Shown here one piece after another: positions 4,598-11,057 of a stretch of 11,057 bases of DNA; positions within the stretch are counted from its first letter, which is position 1, and each line of letters begins with the position of its first letter. The notes below the pieces were generated by a model that saw only the letters and a program-made list of their open reading frames with translations, was not told where the DNA came from and made no database searches. The DNA is from Paracoccaceae bacterium (GTDB taxonomy: Bacteria; Pseudomonadota; Alphaproteobacteria; Rhodobacterales; Rhodobacteraceae), in the NCBI GenBank assembly GCA_026982515.1, contig JALSGY010000443.1, forward strand, positions 1-11,057. Reading direction: 5' to 3'. Position numbers and translations under genes: made by a program.

Positions 4598-7360
4598 ATG
4601 GCACAGCCTGTGCTCGTCGAAACGGTGCTCGCACCGTTCCTGCCGTATGGCGCCGATATCAGCGATCTCGATGTGGCCACCGGGGCCGCCGGCCCGATGC
4701 TGACCGCAGTCGCCGGCACCGGAGGGAATGCCCGGCTCGAGTCCTTCTCCATCGCCGGCACCGTCAGCCATGACGGCCAGACGGTTCTCGGCCCGGCCGG
4801 GGACGGCTTCATCGCCGCCGATTTCGGCACCTATACGCTCAACCTGTCGTCCAGCCTGGTGGGCGCGCTGGCCGGGGAGGCGGGCAGCGCGATGGCCTCC
4901 AGCCCGCTGACGGCACTCAACTCGGGCCGGCAGGGCGATCTGGTGAACATGGTCGCCACCGACATCGGCGGCACCACCTACCTGTTTTCGACCCGCCCGG
5001 GCGAGGCCGGGCTGGCCAGCTTCACGCTGCGGCCCGACGGCACCCTGGCCACCCTCAATGCCGATGCCGATCCTGCGGCGGGGCCGCTCTCTGCCCTGGC
5101 AACGGTGGCGGGATACGGACAGACCTGGCTGCTGGGCGCCTCGGCCGGCAACGACAGCGTTGTCAGCTATGGCGTGGACAATTCCGGCGGGCTGAGCGCC
5201 CAGGGCAGCCTCGGCGCGGCGCAAGGGCTGGGCATGAACGACCCGCGCGCGCTCAGCCCCTTCATGCTGGGCGGCCAGCCCCATGTGCTGGCAGCAAGCG
5301 CCGGCAGCTCCTCGCTCAGCGTGCTGCGCCTGGAGGCCGACGGCAGCCTCACTGCCATCGATCAGGTGATCGACGATCTTTCCACCCGTTTCGCCAATGC
5401 CACGCTGGTGGAAACGCTCACCGTGGGCGAGGCCGTCTTCGCCCTGGCCGCGGGCAGCGACGACGGGTTCTCGCTGTTTCGGGTGCGCCCGGATGGAAAG
5501 CTGCTGCACCTGGCCTCGGTGGCCGACAGCAGCGAAACCACGCTGAACAACATCTCGGCGGCGGCGCTGGCGCTCGAGGGGGACACGCTGCGCATCTTCC
5601 TGGCCTCCTCCACCGAAACCGGCCTGACCCACTATGCCTACGACCTCTCCACCCTGGGCAGCGATCTCGTGGGCTCCCAGAACGGCGAGCGGCTGCGCGG
5701 CGGGGCAGGCGACGACATCCTCCTGGGGCACGGCGGCGACGACAGGCTGCTGGGACGCGGCGGCGACGACGTGCTGGTGGACGGCCCCGGCGCCGACCGG
5801 CTGAGCGGCGGCGACGGGGCGGATCTGTTCGTGCTGGTCCCCGACGGGGCCACCGACACCATCACCGATTTCCAGCGCGGCATCGACCGGCTGGATCTGT
5901 CCTTCTTCCCGCTGCTGCACGATCCGGCGGCACTGGGATATGCCGCCACCGCCACCGGCGCACGGCTGGAATTTCGCGGCGAGGTTCTTGAAATTACCTC
6001 GGCAGACGGCACGCCCCTGACGCTGGCCGATCTCACCGCCCTGTCGCCCTTCAACCTGGACCGCCCGCCGATCCTGCTGCGCTACGGCGACAGCGCCCCC
6101 GCCGGGCCGATTCAGGTGGGCGGCGGCGGCAATGACGTCCTCACCGGCACCGATGCCGCCGACATCCTCACCGGCAACGAGGGTGACGACGTGCTGCGCG
6201 GCGGGCCGGGGGCCGATGCGCTTTACGGCGGGCTGGGCTTCGACACCGCAGATTACGCCAACGCGCCCGCCGGTGTCGTGGTCGATCTTGCCGATCCCGC
6301 GCGCAACACCGGCGAGGCGGCGGGCGACAGTTTCACCTCCATCGAGGCCGTCTCGGGCAGCACCTTCGGCGACAGCCTCCGGGGCGGGGCGGGCGACGAC
6401 AGGTTGCTTGGCCAGGGCGGGAACGACCTTCTCGAAGGCGGGGCCGGCGATGACAGGCTGGAGGGCGGCGCGGGGCGCGACACCTTGCAGGGCGGGCCCG
6501 GGGCGGATGTGCTCGATGGCGGATCCGGCACCGACCTGGCCTCCTACGCCGGCGCGGCCGAAGGTGTGCGGCTTGACCTTCTCCACGCCTGGCGCGGCAC
6601 GGGCGAGGCGGCGGGCGACAGGCTCACGTCCGTGGAAGAGGTGCTGGGCAGCGCCCGGGCCGATGCCCTGTTCGGCGACGCAGCGGCCAACATGCTCGAT
6701 GGCGGGGGCGGAGATGACTGGCTGGAAGGGCGCGGCGGGGATGACACGCTGCAAGGCGGCGCCGGCGACGACATCCTTGCCGGCGGGCCCGGGGCCGATG
6801 TGCTGCAGGGCGGCGCGGGGCGCGACATGGCCCAGTACTACGGCGCCAAGTCCGGGGTGACGATCAACCTTGCCAACCCGGCACTCAACACCGGCGCGGC
6901 CGCCGGCGACAGCTACTCCTCCATCGAGGATGTCGCCGGCTCACCATTTGCCGATCTGATCACCGGCAACGCCCTGGCCAACCGGCTGTTCGGCGGCAAC
7001 GGCAATGACATCCTGCACGGCGGCAGCGGCGACGACTGGCTTGCAGGCGGGCGTGGCAACGACCGGCTGAACGGTGCTGCGGGGTCCGACGTGCTGCTTG
7101 GCGGGCCGGGGGCGGATGTGTTCGTCTTCCGCAGCGGCAGCGGCAACGACCGGATCGGCGATCTCGACCCGGCCGCCGACCGCATCGAGCTCGACAGCGC
7201 GCTGCTCGGCGCGGCGGGGGAGGACGGCGCGGCGGTGGTGGCCGCCTATGGCTATCTCGACGGCGGCGATGCGGTGCTGGATTTCGGTGGCAGCGACAGC
7301 CTCATCCTCGATGGCTTCACCGATCTTGCCGTGCTTGCCGACATTCTGATCTTCGCCTGA
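4598..7360 (+). CDS. Large RTX calcium-binding protein, probably type I secreted
   Basis: This is a 920-residue acidic, glycine-rich protein with no N-terminal signal peptide. Residues about 1-357 hold recurring segments such as LASFTLRPDGTLATL, LSVLRLEADGSLTAIDQV and FSLFRVRPDGKLLHLASV, a pattern typical of lactonase-like beta-propeller blades. RTX block 1 (about 359-408, GGAGDDILLG-type nonapeptides that bind calcium outside the cell) is followed by ADLFVL and TITDFQRGIDRLDLS, which looks like the C-terminal cap of a serralysin-type RTX domain placed in mid-protein. RTX block 2 runs from about 508 through three 97-residue units (549-839), then a second cap (GADVFVF, NDRIGDLDPAADRIELD) and a C-terminus ending ADILIFA, as in type I secretion signals. 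No secretion ABC transporter or membrane fusion protein gene is in the window. Probable role: a cell-surface or secreted protein, perhaps in adhesion or matrix. No catalytic motif was recognised. Confidence 0.9.
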   Translation: MAQPVLVETVLAPFLPYGADISDLDVATGAAGPMLTAVAGTGGNARLESFSIAGTVSHDGQTVLGPAGDGFIAADFGTYTLNLSSSLVGALAGEAGSAMASSPLTALNSGRQGDLVNMVATDIGGTTYLFSTRPGEAGLASFTLRPDGTLATLNADADPAAGPLSALATVAGYGQTWLLGASAGNDSVVSYGVDNSGGLSAQGSLGAAQGLGMNDPRALSPFMLGGQPHVLAASAGSSSLSVLRLEADGSLTAIDQVIDDLSTRFANATLVETLTVGEAVFALAAGSDDGFSLFRVRPDGKLLHLASVADSSETTLNNISAAALALEGDTLRIFLASSTETGLTHYAYDLSTLGSDLVGSQNGERLRGGAGDDILLGHGGDDRLLGRGGDDVLVDGPGADRLSGGDGADLFVLVPDGATDTITDFQRGIDRLDLSFFPLLHDPAALGYAATATGARLEFRGEVLEITSADGTPLTLADLTALSPFNLDRPPILLRYGDSAPAGPIQVGGGGNDVLTGTDAADILTGNEGDDVLRGGPGADALYGGLGFDTADYANAPAGVVVDLADPARNTGEAAGDSFTSIEAVSGSTFGDSLRGGAGDDRLLGQGGNDLLEGGAGDDRLEGGAGRDTLQGGPGADVLDGGSGTDLASYAGAAEGVRLDLLHAWRGTGEAAGDRLTSVEEVLGSARADALFGDAAANMLDGGGGDDWLEGRGGDDTLQGGAGDDILAGGPGADVLQGGAGRDMAQYYGAKSGVTINLANPALNTGAAAGDSYSSIEDVAGSPFADLITGNALANRLFGGNGNDILHGGSGDDWLAGGRGNDRLNGAAGSDVLLGGPGADVFVFRSGSGNDRIGDLDPAADRIELDSALLGAAGEDGAAVVAAYGYLDGGDAVLDFGGSDSLILDGFTDLAVLADILIFA
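6242..7114 (+). repeat. Three tandem 291-base (97-residue) RTX superunits
   Basis: Units 6242-6532, 6533-6823 and 6824-7114 are each exactly 291 bases. Each codes for about 38 residues with the pattern Y-x-x-A-x-x-G-V-x-(V/L/I)-(D/N)-L, then TG-x-AAGD and S-(I/V)-E-(A/E/D)-V-x-GS, followed by a 59-residue run of six RTX-type nonapeptides. Similarity persists at DNA level: a 20-base stretch (6311-6330) recurs unchanged at 6602-6621, 291 bases later. This points to internal duplication of a coding module. The repeats lie inside the RTX gene and keep its frame. Confidence 0.88.
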
Positions 7361-7374
7361 ATCCCGTTTCAGGC
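7355..7374. terminator. Palindrome spanning both convergent stop codons
   Basis: GCCTGAA (7355-7361) pairs with TTCAGGC (7368-7374) around the loop TCCCGT. The left arm contains the TGA of the RTX gene (7358-7360) and the right arm the TGA of rfbA (minus strand, 7371-7369). It could act as a shared bidirectional terminator or 3'-end stabiliser. Neither side has a T run, so intrinsic termination would be weak. Confidence 0.45.
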
Positions 7375-8250
7375 CCCTTCCAGCAGCGACAGCAGGTAGC
7401 GGCCGTATTCGTTCTTGTGAAAGGCCTCTGCCCGCCGGCGCAGCTGATCGTCGTCGATCCAGCCCAGCACATGGGCCACCTCGTCGGGTGAGCCCACCTG
7501 CAGCCCCTGCCGCTTTTGCAGGGTGCGCACAAAGTTGGAGGCATCCAGGAGGCTGTCATGGGTACCGGTATCGAGCCAGGCAAAGCCCCGCCCCATGAGC
7601 TCCACCCGCAGGGCGCCCTCGTTCAGATACATCTCCAGAAGCGAGGTGATCTCCAGTTCGCCCCGCGCCGAGGGGCGCACCGCGCGGGCCCTTTCGGGCG
7701 CGGTTTCGTCAACGAAATACAGCCCCGTCACCGCATGGCTGGAGGTCGGTCGCGCCGGTTTCTCGACGATCGAACGCACCTTGCCATCTTTGCCGAACCC
7801 CACGACCCCGTAGCGCTGCGGGTCGGCTACCCGGTAGCCGAACACCGTGGCCCCGGCGCGCCTGCCGTCGGCCATCTGCAGCATCTCCGGCAGGCCGTGG
7901 CCGAAGAACAGGTTGTCCCCCAGTACCAGCGCCGAGGGCGCGCCATCGAGAAACGCCTCGGACAGGATGAAGGCCTGAGCCAGCCCGTCGGGCGAGGGCT
8001 GGACGATGTAATCGAAAGCCAGGCCCCACTGGCTGCCGTCGCCCAGCACACGGCGGAACTGTTCGCGATCCTGTGGCGTCGTGATCACGGCAATCTCGCG
8101 GATGCCGGCGAACATCAAGGTGGTCAGGGGGAAGTAGATCATCGGCTTGTCGTAGACCGCCAGAAGCTGCTTGGAGACGCCCATGGTCACCGGATGAAGG
8201 CGGCTGCCGGTGCCGCCGGCCAGAATGATCCCCTTGCGTGGTTTGCTCAT
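7369..8250 (-). CDS. rfbA: Glucose-1-phosphate thymidylyltransferase
   Basis: First enzyme of dTDP-L-rhamnose synthesis: glucose-1-phosphate + dTTP giving dTDP-glucose + PPi, in the cytoplasm. The 293-residue length is standard. Seen: the nucleotide loop ILAGGTGSRLHP (9-20), SKQLL and YDKPMIYFPL (26-42), VLGDNLFFGHGL with metal-binding Asp112 (109-120), IVEKP (161-165), VTGLYF, PSARGELEIT (193-202) and FAWLDTGTHDSLLDA with the second metal ligand Asp227. The open frame extends 18 codons further upstream, but the ATG at 8250 is chosen because the protein then starts MSKPRKGIILAGG like its family and because it overlaps the rfbB stop codon as ATGA, implying coupled translation. It is the last gene of the operon and ends 8 bases from the RTX gene, which runs towards it. 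Confidence 0.96.
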   Translation of the reverse strand: MSKPRKGIILAGGTGSRLHPVTMGVSKQLLAVYDKPMIYFPLTTLMFAGIREIAVITTPQDREQFRRVLGDGSQWGLAFDYIVQPSPDGLAQAFILSEAFLDGAPSALVLGDNLFFGHGLPEMLQMADGRRAGATVFGYRVADPQRYGVVGFGKDGKVRSIVEKPARPTSSHAVTGLYFVDETAPERARAVRPSARGELEITSLLEMYLNEGALRVELMGRGFAWLDTGTHDSLLDASNFVRTLQKRQGLQVGSPDEVAHVLGWIDDDQLRRRAEAFHKNEYGRYLLSLLEGA

Positions 8251-9287
8251 GCCCCTTGCCCCAATCGTTGTCCCACCCCGTCGCGGCCCTGCAGGGCCTC
8301 CCACCAGGCACGGTTCTCGAGATACCAGTCCACGGTCCTTTCCAGCCCTTCCTCCAGCGTCACCGAGGGCCGCCAGCCCAGCTCTTCACGGATGCGGCCG
8401 GGATCGATGGCATAGCGCAGATCGTGGCCGGGGCGGTCGGCGACGAAGGTGATGAGCCGCTCGTGCGGCGCCCCCCCGGGACGGCGTGCATCGAGAATGG
8501 CACAGATGGCACGGGCGATCTGCAGGTTGGTTGCCTCGTTCTCGCCGCCGATGTTGTAGCTGCGCCCCACCCGGCCGCGCCGCATAACCAGCAGCAGCGC
8601 TTCGGCGTGATCCTCCACATACAGCCAGTCGCGTACATTCTCGCCGCTGCCGTAAATCGGGATCGGCCTTCCCGCCAGCGCGTTCAGGATGATCACCGGG
8701 ATCAGCTTTTCCGGAAAATGATAGGGGCCGTAATTGTTCGAGCAGTTTGTGATCACGGCAGGCAGGCCATAGGTTTCATGCCAGGCGCGCACCAGGTGAT
8801 CAGCCGCCGCCTTGGAAGCCGAATAGGGGCTGCGCGGGGCATAGGGCGTTTCTTCGGTGAACCTGCCCTCGGTGCCGAGCGAGCCGTAGACCTCATCGGT
8901 CGAAACATGGTGGAAGCGAAATGCTTCAGGTTTTCCAAGAGATTCCCAGTGCTTCCGCGCCGCTTGCAGCAGGTTGAAGGTGCCCATCACGTTGGTCGCG
9001 ATGAAGGCACCGGGGCCGTCGATGGAGCGATCCACATGGCTTTCGGCGGCCAGGTGCATCACCGCGTCAGGATTGTGATCACGAAAGATCCGCCCCAAGA
9101 CTTCGGGATTGCGGATGTCGGCTTTCTCGAAGGTGTAAAGCGGGCTGTCCGCCACCGTCGCCACGTTTTCAAGGCAGGCGGCATAGGTGAGCGCATCGAC
9201 ATTCACCACCGCGTGGCCCTCGGCCACCGCCCGGCGCACCACGGCCGAGCCGATGAACCCCGCCCCACCCGTGACCAGTATCTTCAT
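8247..9287 (-). CDS. rfbB: dTDP-glucose 4,6-dehydratase
   Basis: Second enzyme of the pathway, converting dTDP-glucose to dTDP-4-keto-6-deoxyglucose with bound NAD+. The 346 residues form an extended short-chain dehydrogenase. Seen: TGGAGFIGS (6-14, NAD-binding loop), DALTYA (31-36), HLAAESHVDRSI (78-89), HVSTDEVYGS with the Thr130-Asp131-Glu132 catalytic set, YSASK with Tyr155 and Lys159, NCSNNYGPYHFPEKLIP (181-197), and NVRDWLYVEDHAEA (217-230). All expected residues are present. The start codon overlaps the rfbD stop and the stop overlaps the rfbA start, both as ATGA. Confidence 0.97.
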   Translation of the reverse strand: MKILVTGGAGFIGSAVVRRAVAEGHAVVNVDALTYAACLENVATVADSPLYTFEKADIRNPEVLGRIFRDHNPDAVMHLAAESHVDRSIDGPGAFIATNVMGTFNLLQAARKHWESLGKPEAFRFHHVSTDEVYGSLGTEGRFTEETPYAPRSPYSASKAAADHLVRAWHETYGLPAVITNCSNNYGPYHFPEKLIPVIILNALAGRPIPIYGSGENVRDWLYVEDHAEALLLVMRRGRVGRSYNIGGENEATNLQIARAICAILDARRPGGAPHERLITFVADRPGHDLRYAIDPGRIREELGWRPSVTLEEGLERTVDWYLENRAWWEALQGRDGVGQRLGQGA

Positions 9288-10153
9288 GCACCCCTCCCCG
9301 TGCCGTCACGTACCCCGAGCTCGCACAGCACCTCGTCAAGCTCTGCCCGCCAGTCCGGCTGGCACAGGCCATGATCGCGCAAGATGGCGCTGCAATCGAG
9401 GCGCGAATTCAGCGGCCGCCGTGCCGGCGTGGGGTAATCGGCGGTGGATATCTCCTCCACCGTCACATCCATCCCGGCGCGGGCAAATATCTCGCGGGCG
9501 AACCCGGCCCAGCTGACAGGCGGCGCACCGCAATAATGGTACAGCCCGCCCCTGCCCCGCCCCTCCACCAGCGCCCCGGCAATGGCCAGAAGCGCCCGCG
9601 CGATGGCCGCGGTCGAGGTCGGCCCGCCGATCTGATCGGCCACGATCTTCAGCCGCCCGCGCTCGCCACCCAGCCGCAGCATCGTCTTCACGAAATTGCG
9701 GCCATGGGCGGAAAACACCCAGGAGGTGCGCACGATCACATGCCGCCCGCCGGCCGCCGCGACCCCCCGCTCCCCGGCCAGCTTGCTGCGGCCGTATGCG
9801 CCCAGCGGCGCGGGGGGATCATCGGGGCGCCAGGGGCGCGTGCCGCTGCCGTCGAACACGTAATCGGTGGAGACATGCAGGAAGGGAATGCCCAGGCGCG
9901 CCGCCGCGCGCGCCATCGCAGCCGGGGCCTCGGCATTGACGGTGAAGGCCATCGCCTCTTCCTCTTCGGCCCGATCCACGGCGGTAAAGGCGGCGGCATT
10001 GATCACCGCCCGCGGGCCGATCTCGGCAATGCGGGCGGCGCAGGCGGCCGGATCGGCCAGGTCCGCCTCGTCGCGACCCAGCGCCAGCACCTCTCCCCGG
10101 CGCTGCAATTCGCGGGCCAGCTGGCCGCTCCTGCCGAAAACGAGAAGCGTCAT
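9284..10153 (-). CDS. rfbD: dTDP-4-dehydrorhamnose reductase
   Basis: Last step of the pathway: NAD(P)H-dependent reduction of dTDP-4-keto-L-rhamnose to dTDP-L-rhamnose. The 289 residues match the family length. Seen: VFGRSGQLAREL (5-16, cofactor loop), INAAAFTAVDRAEE (51-64), VNAEAP (72-77), HVSTDYVFDGSG (93-104), YGRSK with Tyr120 and Lys124, VRTSWVFSAHGRNFVKTML (141-159), DQIGGPTS (173-180) and RRPLNSRLD (245-253). It is second in the operon. Its ATG overlaps the rfbC stop and its stop overlaps the rfbB start. No oddity seen. Confidence 0.96.
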   Translation of the reverse strand: MTLLVFGRSGQLARELQRRGEVLALGRDEADLADPAACAARIAEIGPRAVINAAAFTAVDRAEEEEAMAFTVNAEAPAAMARAAARLGIPFLHVSTDYVFDGSGTRPWRPDDPPAPLGAYGRSKLAGERGVAAAGGRHVIVRTSWVFSAHGRNFVKTMLRLGGERGRLKIVADQIGGPTSTAAIARALLAIAGALVEGRGRGGLYHYCGAPPVSWAGFAREIFARAGMDVTVEEISTADYPTPARRPLNSRLDCSAILRDHGLCQPDWRAELDEVLCELGVRDGTGRGA

Positions 10154-10722
10154 CGCGGCCCGTCCCAGACGAAGGGGCTCTCGATCTGCGAAAGCAATGG
10201 CGCAGCGGCGTCCTTTTCCGAAATCACCAGCGGGCCGGAAAGCGGCCAGTCGATACCGATCCCGGGGTCGTCGTAACGCACGGCCCGGTCACACTCCGGC
10301 GCATAATGGGCCGAGCATTTGTAGATGATCTCGGTCTCGGGCTCGAGGGTGACGAAGCCGTGCAGAAACCCCCTGGGCACCAGCAGCTGGCGGCCGTTTG
10401 CAAAGCTCAGTTCAACCCCGACCCACCGCCCGAAGGTGGGAGAGCCGCGGCGGATGTCCACCGCCACGTCGAACAGCCGCCCCCGCCCGCAGCGCACCAG
10501 CTTGTCCTGGGCCTGCGGCGGAGCCTGGAAATGCAGCCCGCGCAGGGTGCCGGCGGCCACCGAAAAGGAGTGGTTGTCTTGCACGAATTCGATATCGATC
10601 CCGTGCCCGGCCAGGCGCGCGCGGTTGTAGCTTTCACAAAAGAAACCTCGCGCATCGCCATGGCGTTCGGGAGTGATGATCACGACCCCCTCGAGCGCGG
10701 TTTTCTCGACTTTCACTCCCAT
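10150..10722 (-). CDS. rfbC: dTDP-4-dehydrorhamnose 3,5-epimerase
   Basis: Third enzyme of the pathway in reaction order and first gene of the operon: it epimerises C3 and C5 of dTDP-4-keto-6-deoxyglucose. From the ATG at 10722 it has 190 residues, normal for this cupin family. Seen: GDARGFFCESYN (22-33), FVQDNHSFS (47-55), LRGLHFQ with catalytic His64, VPRGFLHGF (116-123), Tyr134 and Tyr140, DDPGIGIDWP (151-160) and SEKD with Asp171, matching the known His/Asp pair of RmlC. The open frame runs 28 codons further upstream, but that part is not like the family, and AGGCGAGGG precedes the chosen start. It is divergent from the aminotransferase gene across 166 bases; I see no clear minus-strand promoter there. 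Confidence 0.95.
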   Translation of the reverse strand: MGVKVEKTALEGVVIITPERHGDARGFFCESYNRARLAGHGIDIEFVQDNHSFSVAAGTLRGLHFQAPPQAQDKLVRCGRGRLFDVAVDIRRGSPTFGRWVGVELSFANGRQLLVPRGFLHGFVTLEPETEIIYKCSAHYAPECDRAVRYDDPGIGIDWPLSGPLVISEKDAAAPLLSQIESPFVWDGPR

Positions 10723-10798
10723 CCCTCGCCTGCAACTCGTCCACCGCTTCGTATCAGGCCTTTCCCGCCCTGTCATCCCGTGCAGGATGCTTGCGCTT

Positions 10799-10866
10799 CT
10801 GGCCACATGAAATGCCCCGATCTGGCCCTATCCCCGCCCGCGCGCCTGTGCTCTGGCTGGAACATT
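10799..10866 (+). promoter_or_regulatory. Repeated CTGG boxes upstream of the aminotransferase gene
   Basis: CTGGCCACAT (10799-10808), CTGGCCCTAT (10822-10831) and CTGGAACATT (10857-10866) lie in direct orientation within 90 bases upstream of the aminotransferase start. From memory, the MocR-type taurine regulator TauR of Rhodobacter binds direct repeats near CTGGACYTAA. The second box fits this at eight of ten positions, the others less well. A TauR-like site would agree with the gene's likely taurine role. The boxes are degenerate and the third lies very close to the ribosome binding site, so chance is not excluded. Confidence 0.25.
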
Positions 10867-10888
10867 CCCGCCGAAGGAGCCCGAAAAG

Positions 10889-11057
10889 ATGAACGCAAAC
10901 GATCTCTCCGGCATCGTCGAGGCCGACCGCGCCCATGTCTGGCACCATCTGATCCAGCACAAGCCCTTCGAGGCCGCCGACCCGCGCATCATGGTCGAGG
11001 GGCAGGGCATGCGGCTGTGGGATGCGAGGGGCCGGGAATATCTCGATGCGGTCTCGG
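10889..11057 (+). CDS. tpa: Class III aminotransferase, probably taurine:pyruvate aminotransferase (5' part)
   Basis: Only the first 56 residues are in the window. They read from MNANDLSGIVEADRAH through HVWHHLIQHKPFE and end GREYLDAVS, the usual opening of PLP-dependent class III (omega) aminotransferases. The VEADRAHVWHHLIQHKPFE segment is, as I recall, characteristic of taurine:pyruvate aminotransferase, which converts taurine to sulfoacetaldehyde with pyruvate as acceptor. The PLP lysine and the rest of the protein lie beyond the edge, so substrate specificity cannot be confirmed. AAGGAG (10874-10879) sits nine bases before the ATG, a clear ribosome binding site. The gene is divergent from the rhamnose operon and looks functionally unrelated to it. 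Another omega-amino acid transaminase is the main alternative. Confidence 0.75.
   Translation, partial: MNANDLSGIVEADRAHVWHHLIQHKPFEAADPRIMVEGQGMRLWDARGREYLDAVS

Noticed and set aside
3040..4830. 596-codon minus-strand open frame across caiD and the VOC gene
   Set aside because: It lies opposite two well-recognised genes and crosses their gap; it is an artefact of high GC and few stop codons.
4541..6754. 737-codon open frame on the minus strand opposite the RTX gene
   Set aside because: It is a mirror of GC-rich repetitive RTX coding sequence, low in complexity, with no recognisable domain. The plus-strand protein is clearly real.
5699..7114. Regular DNA repeats as a CRISPR or satellite array
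   Set aside because: The periodicity is in codon frame and encodes RTX nonapeptides; there are no constant repeats with unique spacers.
8251..8304. Longer rfbA start (18 extra codons)
   Set aside because: The extra residues lie inside rfbB and do not resemble the family; the ATGA overlap supports the internal ATG.
8238..9374. 378-codon plus-strand open frame opposite rfbB
   Set aside because: It is antisense to a complete dTDP-glucose dehydratase and has no convincing protein features.
10774..10789. CATCC/GGATG hairpin in the rfbC-tpa gap
   Set aside because: It is only five pairs with a six-base loop, no T run and no positional logic; it is probably chance.
10723..10806. Longer rfbC start (28 extra codons)
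   Set aside because: The added segment is basic and unlike known epimerases; the shorter start has a plausible ribosome binding site and the normal length.

Overview
The window comes from a GC-rich alphaproteobacterium. Rhodobacterales (Roseobacter/Paracoccus-like) is the best guess. The reasons are strongly GC-biased third codon positions, a mix of quaternary-amine, taurine-type, RTX and dTDP-sugar genes, and a dispersed intergenic motif that I recall from that order. No RNA gene, CRISPR array, insertion sequence or replication origin was seen. Genes fill almost all of the window, and no stretch over 300 bases lacks one.

Left third, plus strand (1-4476): a CoA-linked catabolic cluster. It holds the 3' end of an acyl-CoA dehydrogenase, an NDP-forming acyl-CoA synthetase, a crotonase that closely resembles CaiD (carnitinyl-CoA dehydratase), and a small VOC/glyoxalase-fold protein. 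The synthetase and caiD overlap by 8 bases, and the VOC gene follows after 45 bases. Read together, the set can activate a carnitine-like acid to its CoA ester, desaturate it, and hydrate or dehydrate the C2-C3 bond. This suggests CoA-dependent breakdown of carnitine, crotonobetaine or gamma-butyrobetaine. The 216-base gap between dehydrogenase and synthetase holds two inverted copies of a roughly 34-base element, a GC-rich hairpin and a possible promoter.

Middle (4477-7360): a 920-residue RTX calcium-binding protein of the type I secreted kind. It has a propeller-like N-terminal half, one RTX block with its own C-terminal-like cap, and a second RTX region built from three exactly in-register 97-residue units. 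It runs convergently into the rhamnose operon. Only 8 bases separate the stop codons, and both stops lie in one palindrome.

Right third, minus strand (7369-10722): a complete dTDP-L-rhamnose operon, transcribed rfbC-rfbD-rfbB-rfbA. All three junctions are 4-base ATGA overlaps. It converts glucose-1-phosphate and dTTP to dTDP-L-rhamnose for surface polysaccharide. At the far right, divergent from rfbC, starts a class III aminotransferase that looks like taurine:pyruvate aminotransferase. It is cut by the window edge and is preceded by a good Shine-Dalgarno sequence and repeated CTGG-type boxes.

I see no wholly new multi-gene system. The most interesting points are the paired inverted intergenic elements, the carnitine-type cluster with an NDP-forming ligase and a VOC protein of unknown job, the Asp at the usual catalytic-Glu position of the dehydrogenase, and the modular RTX protein.
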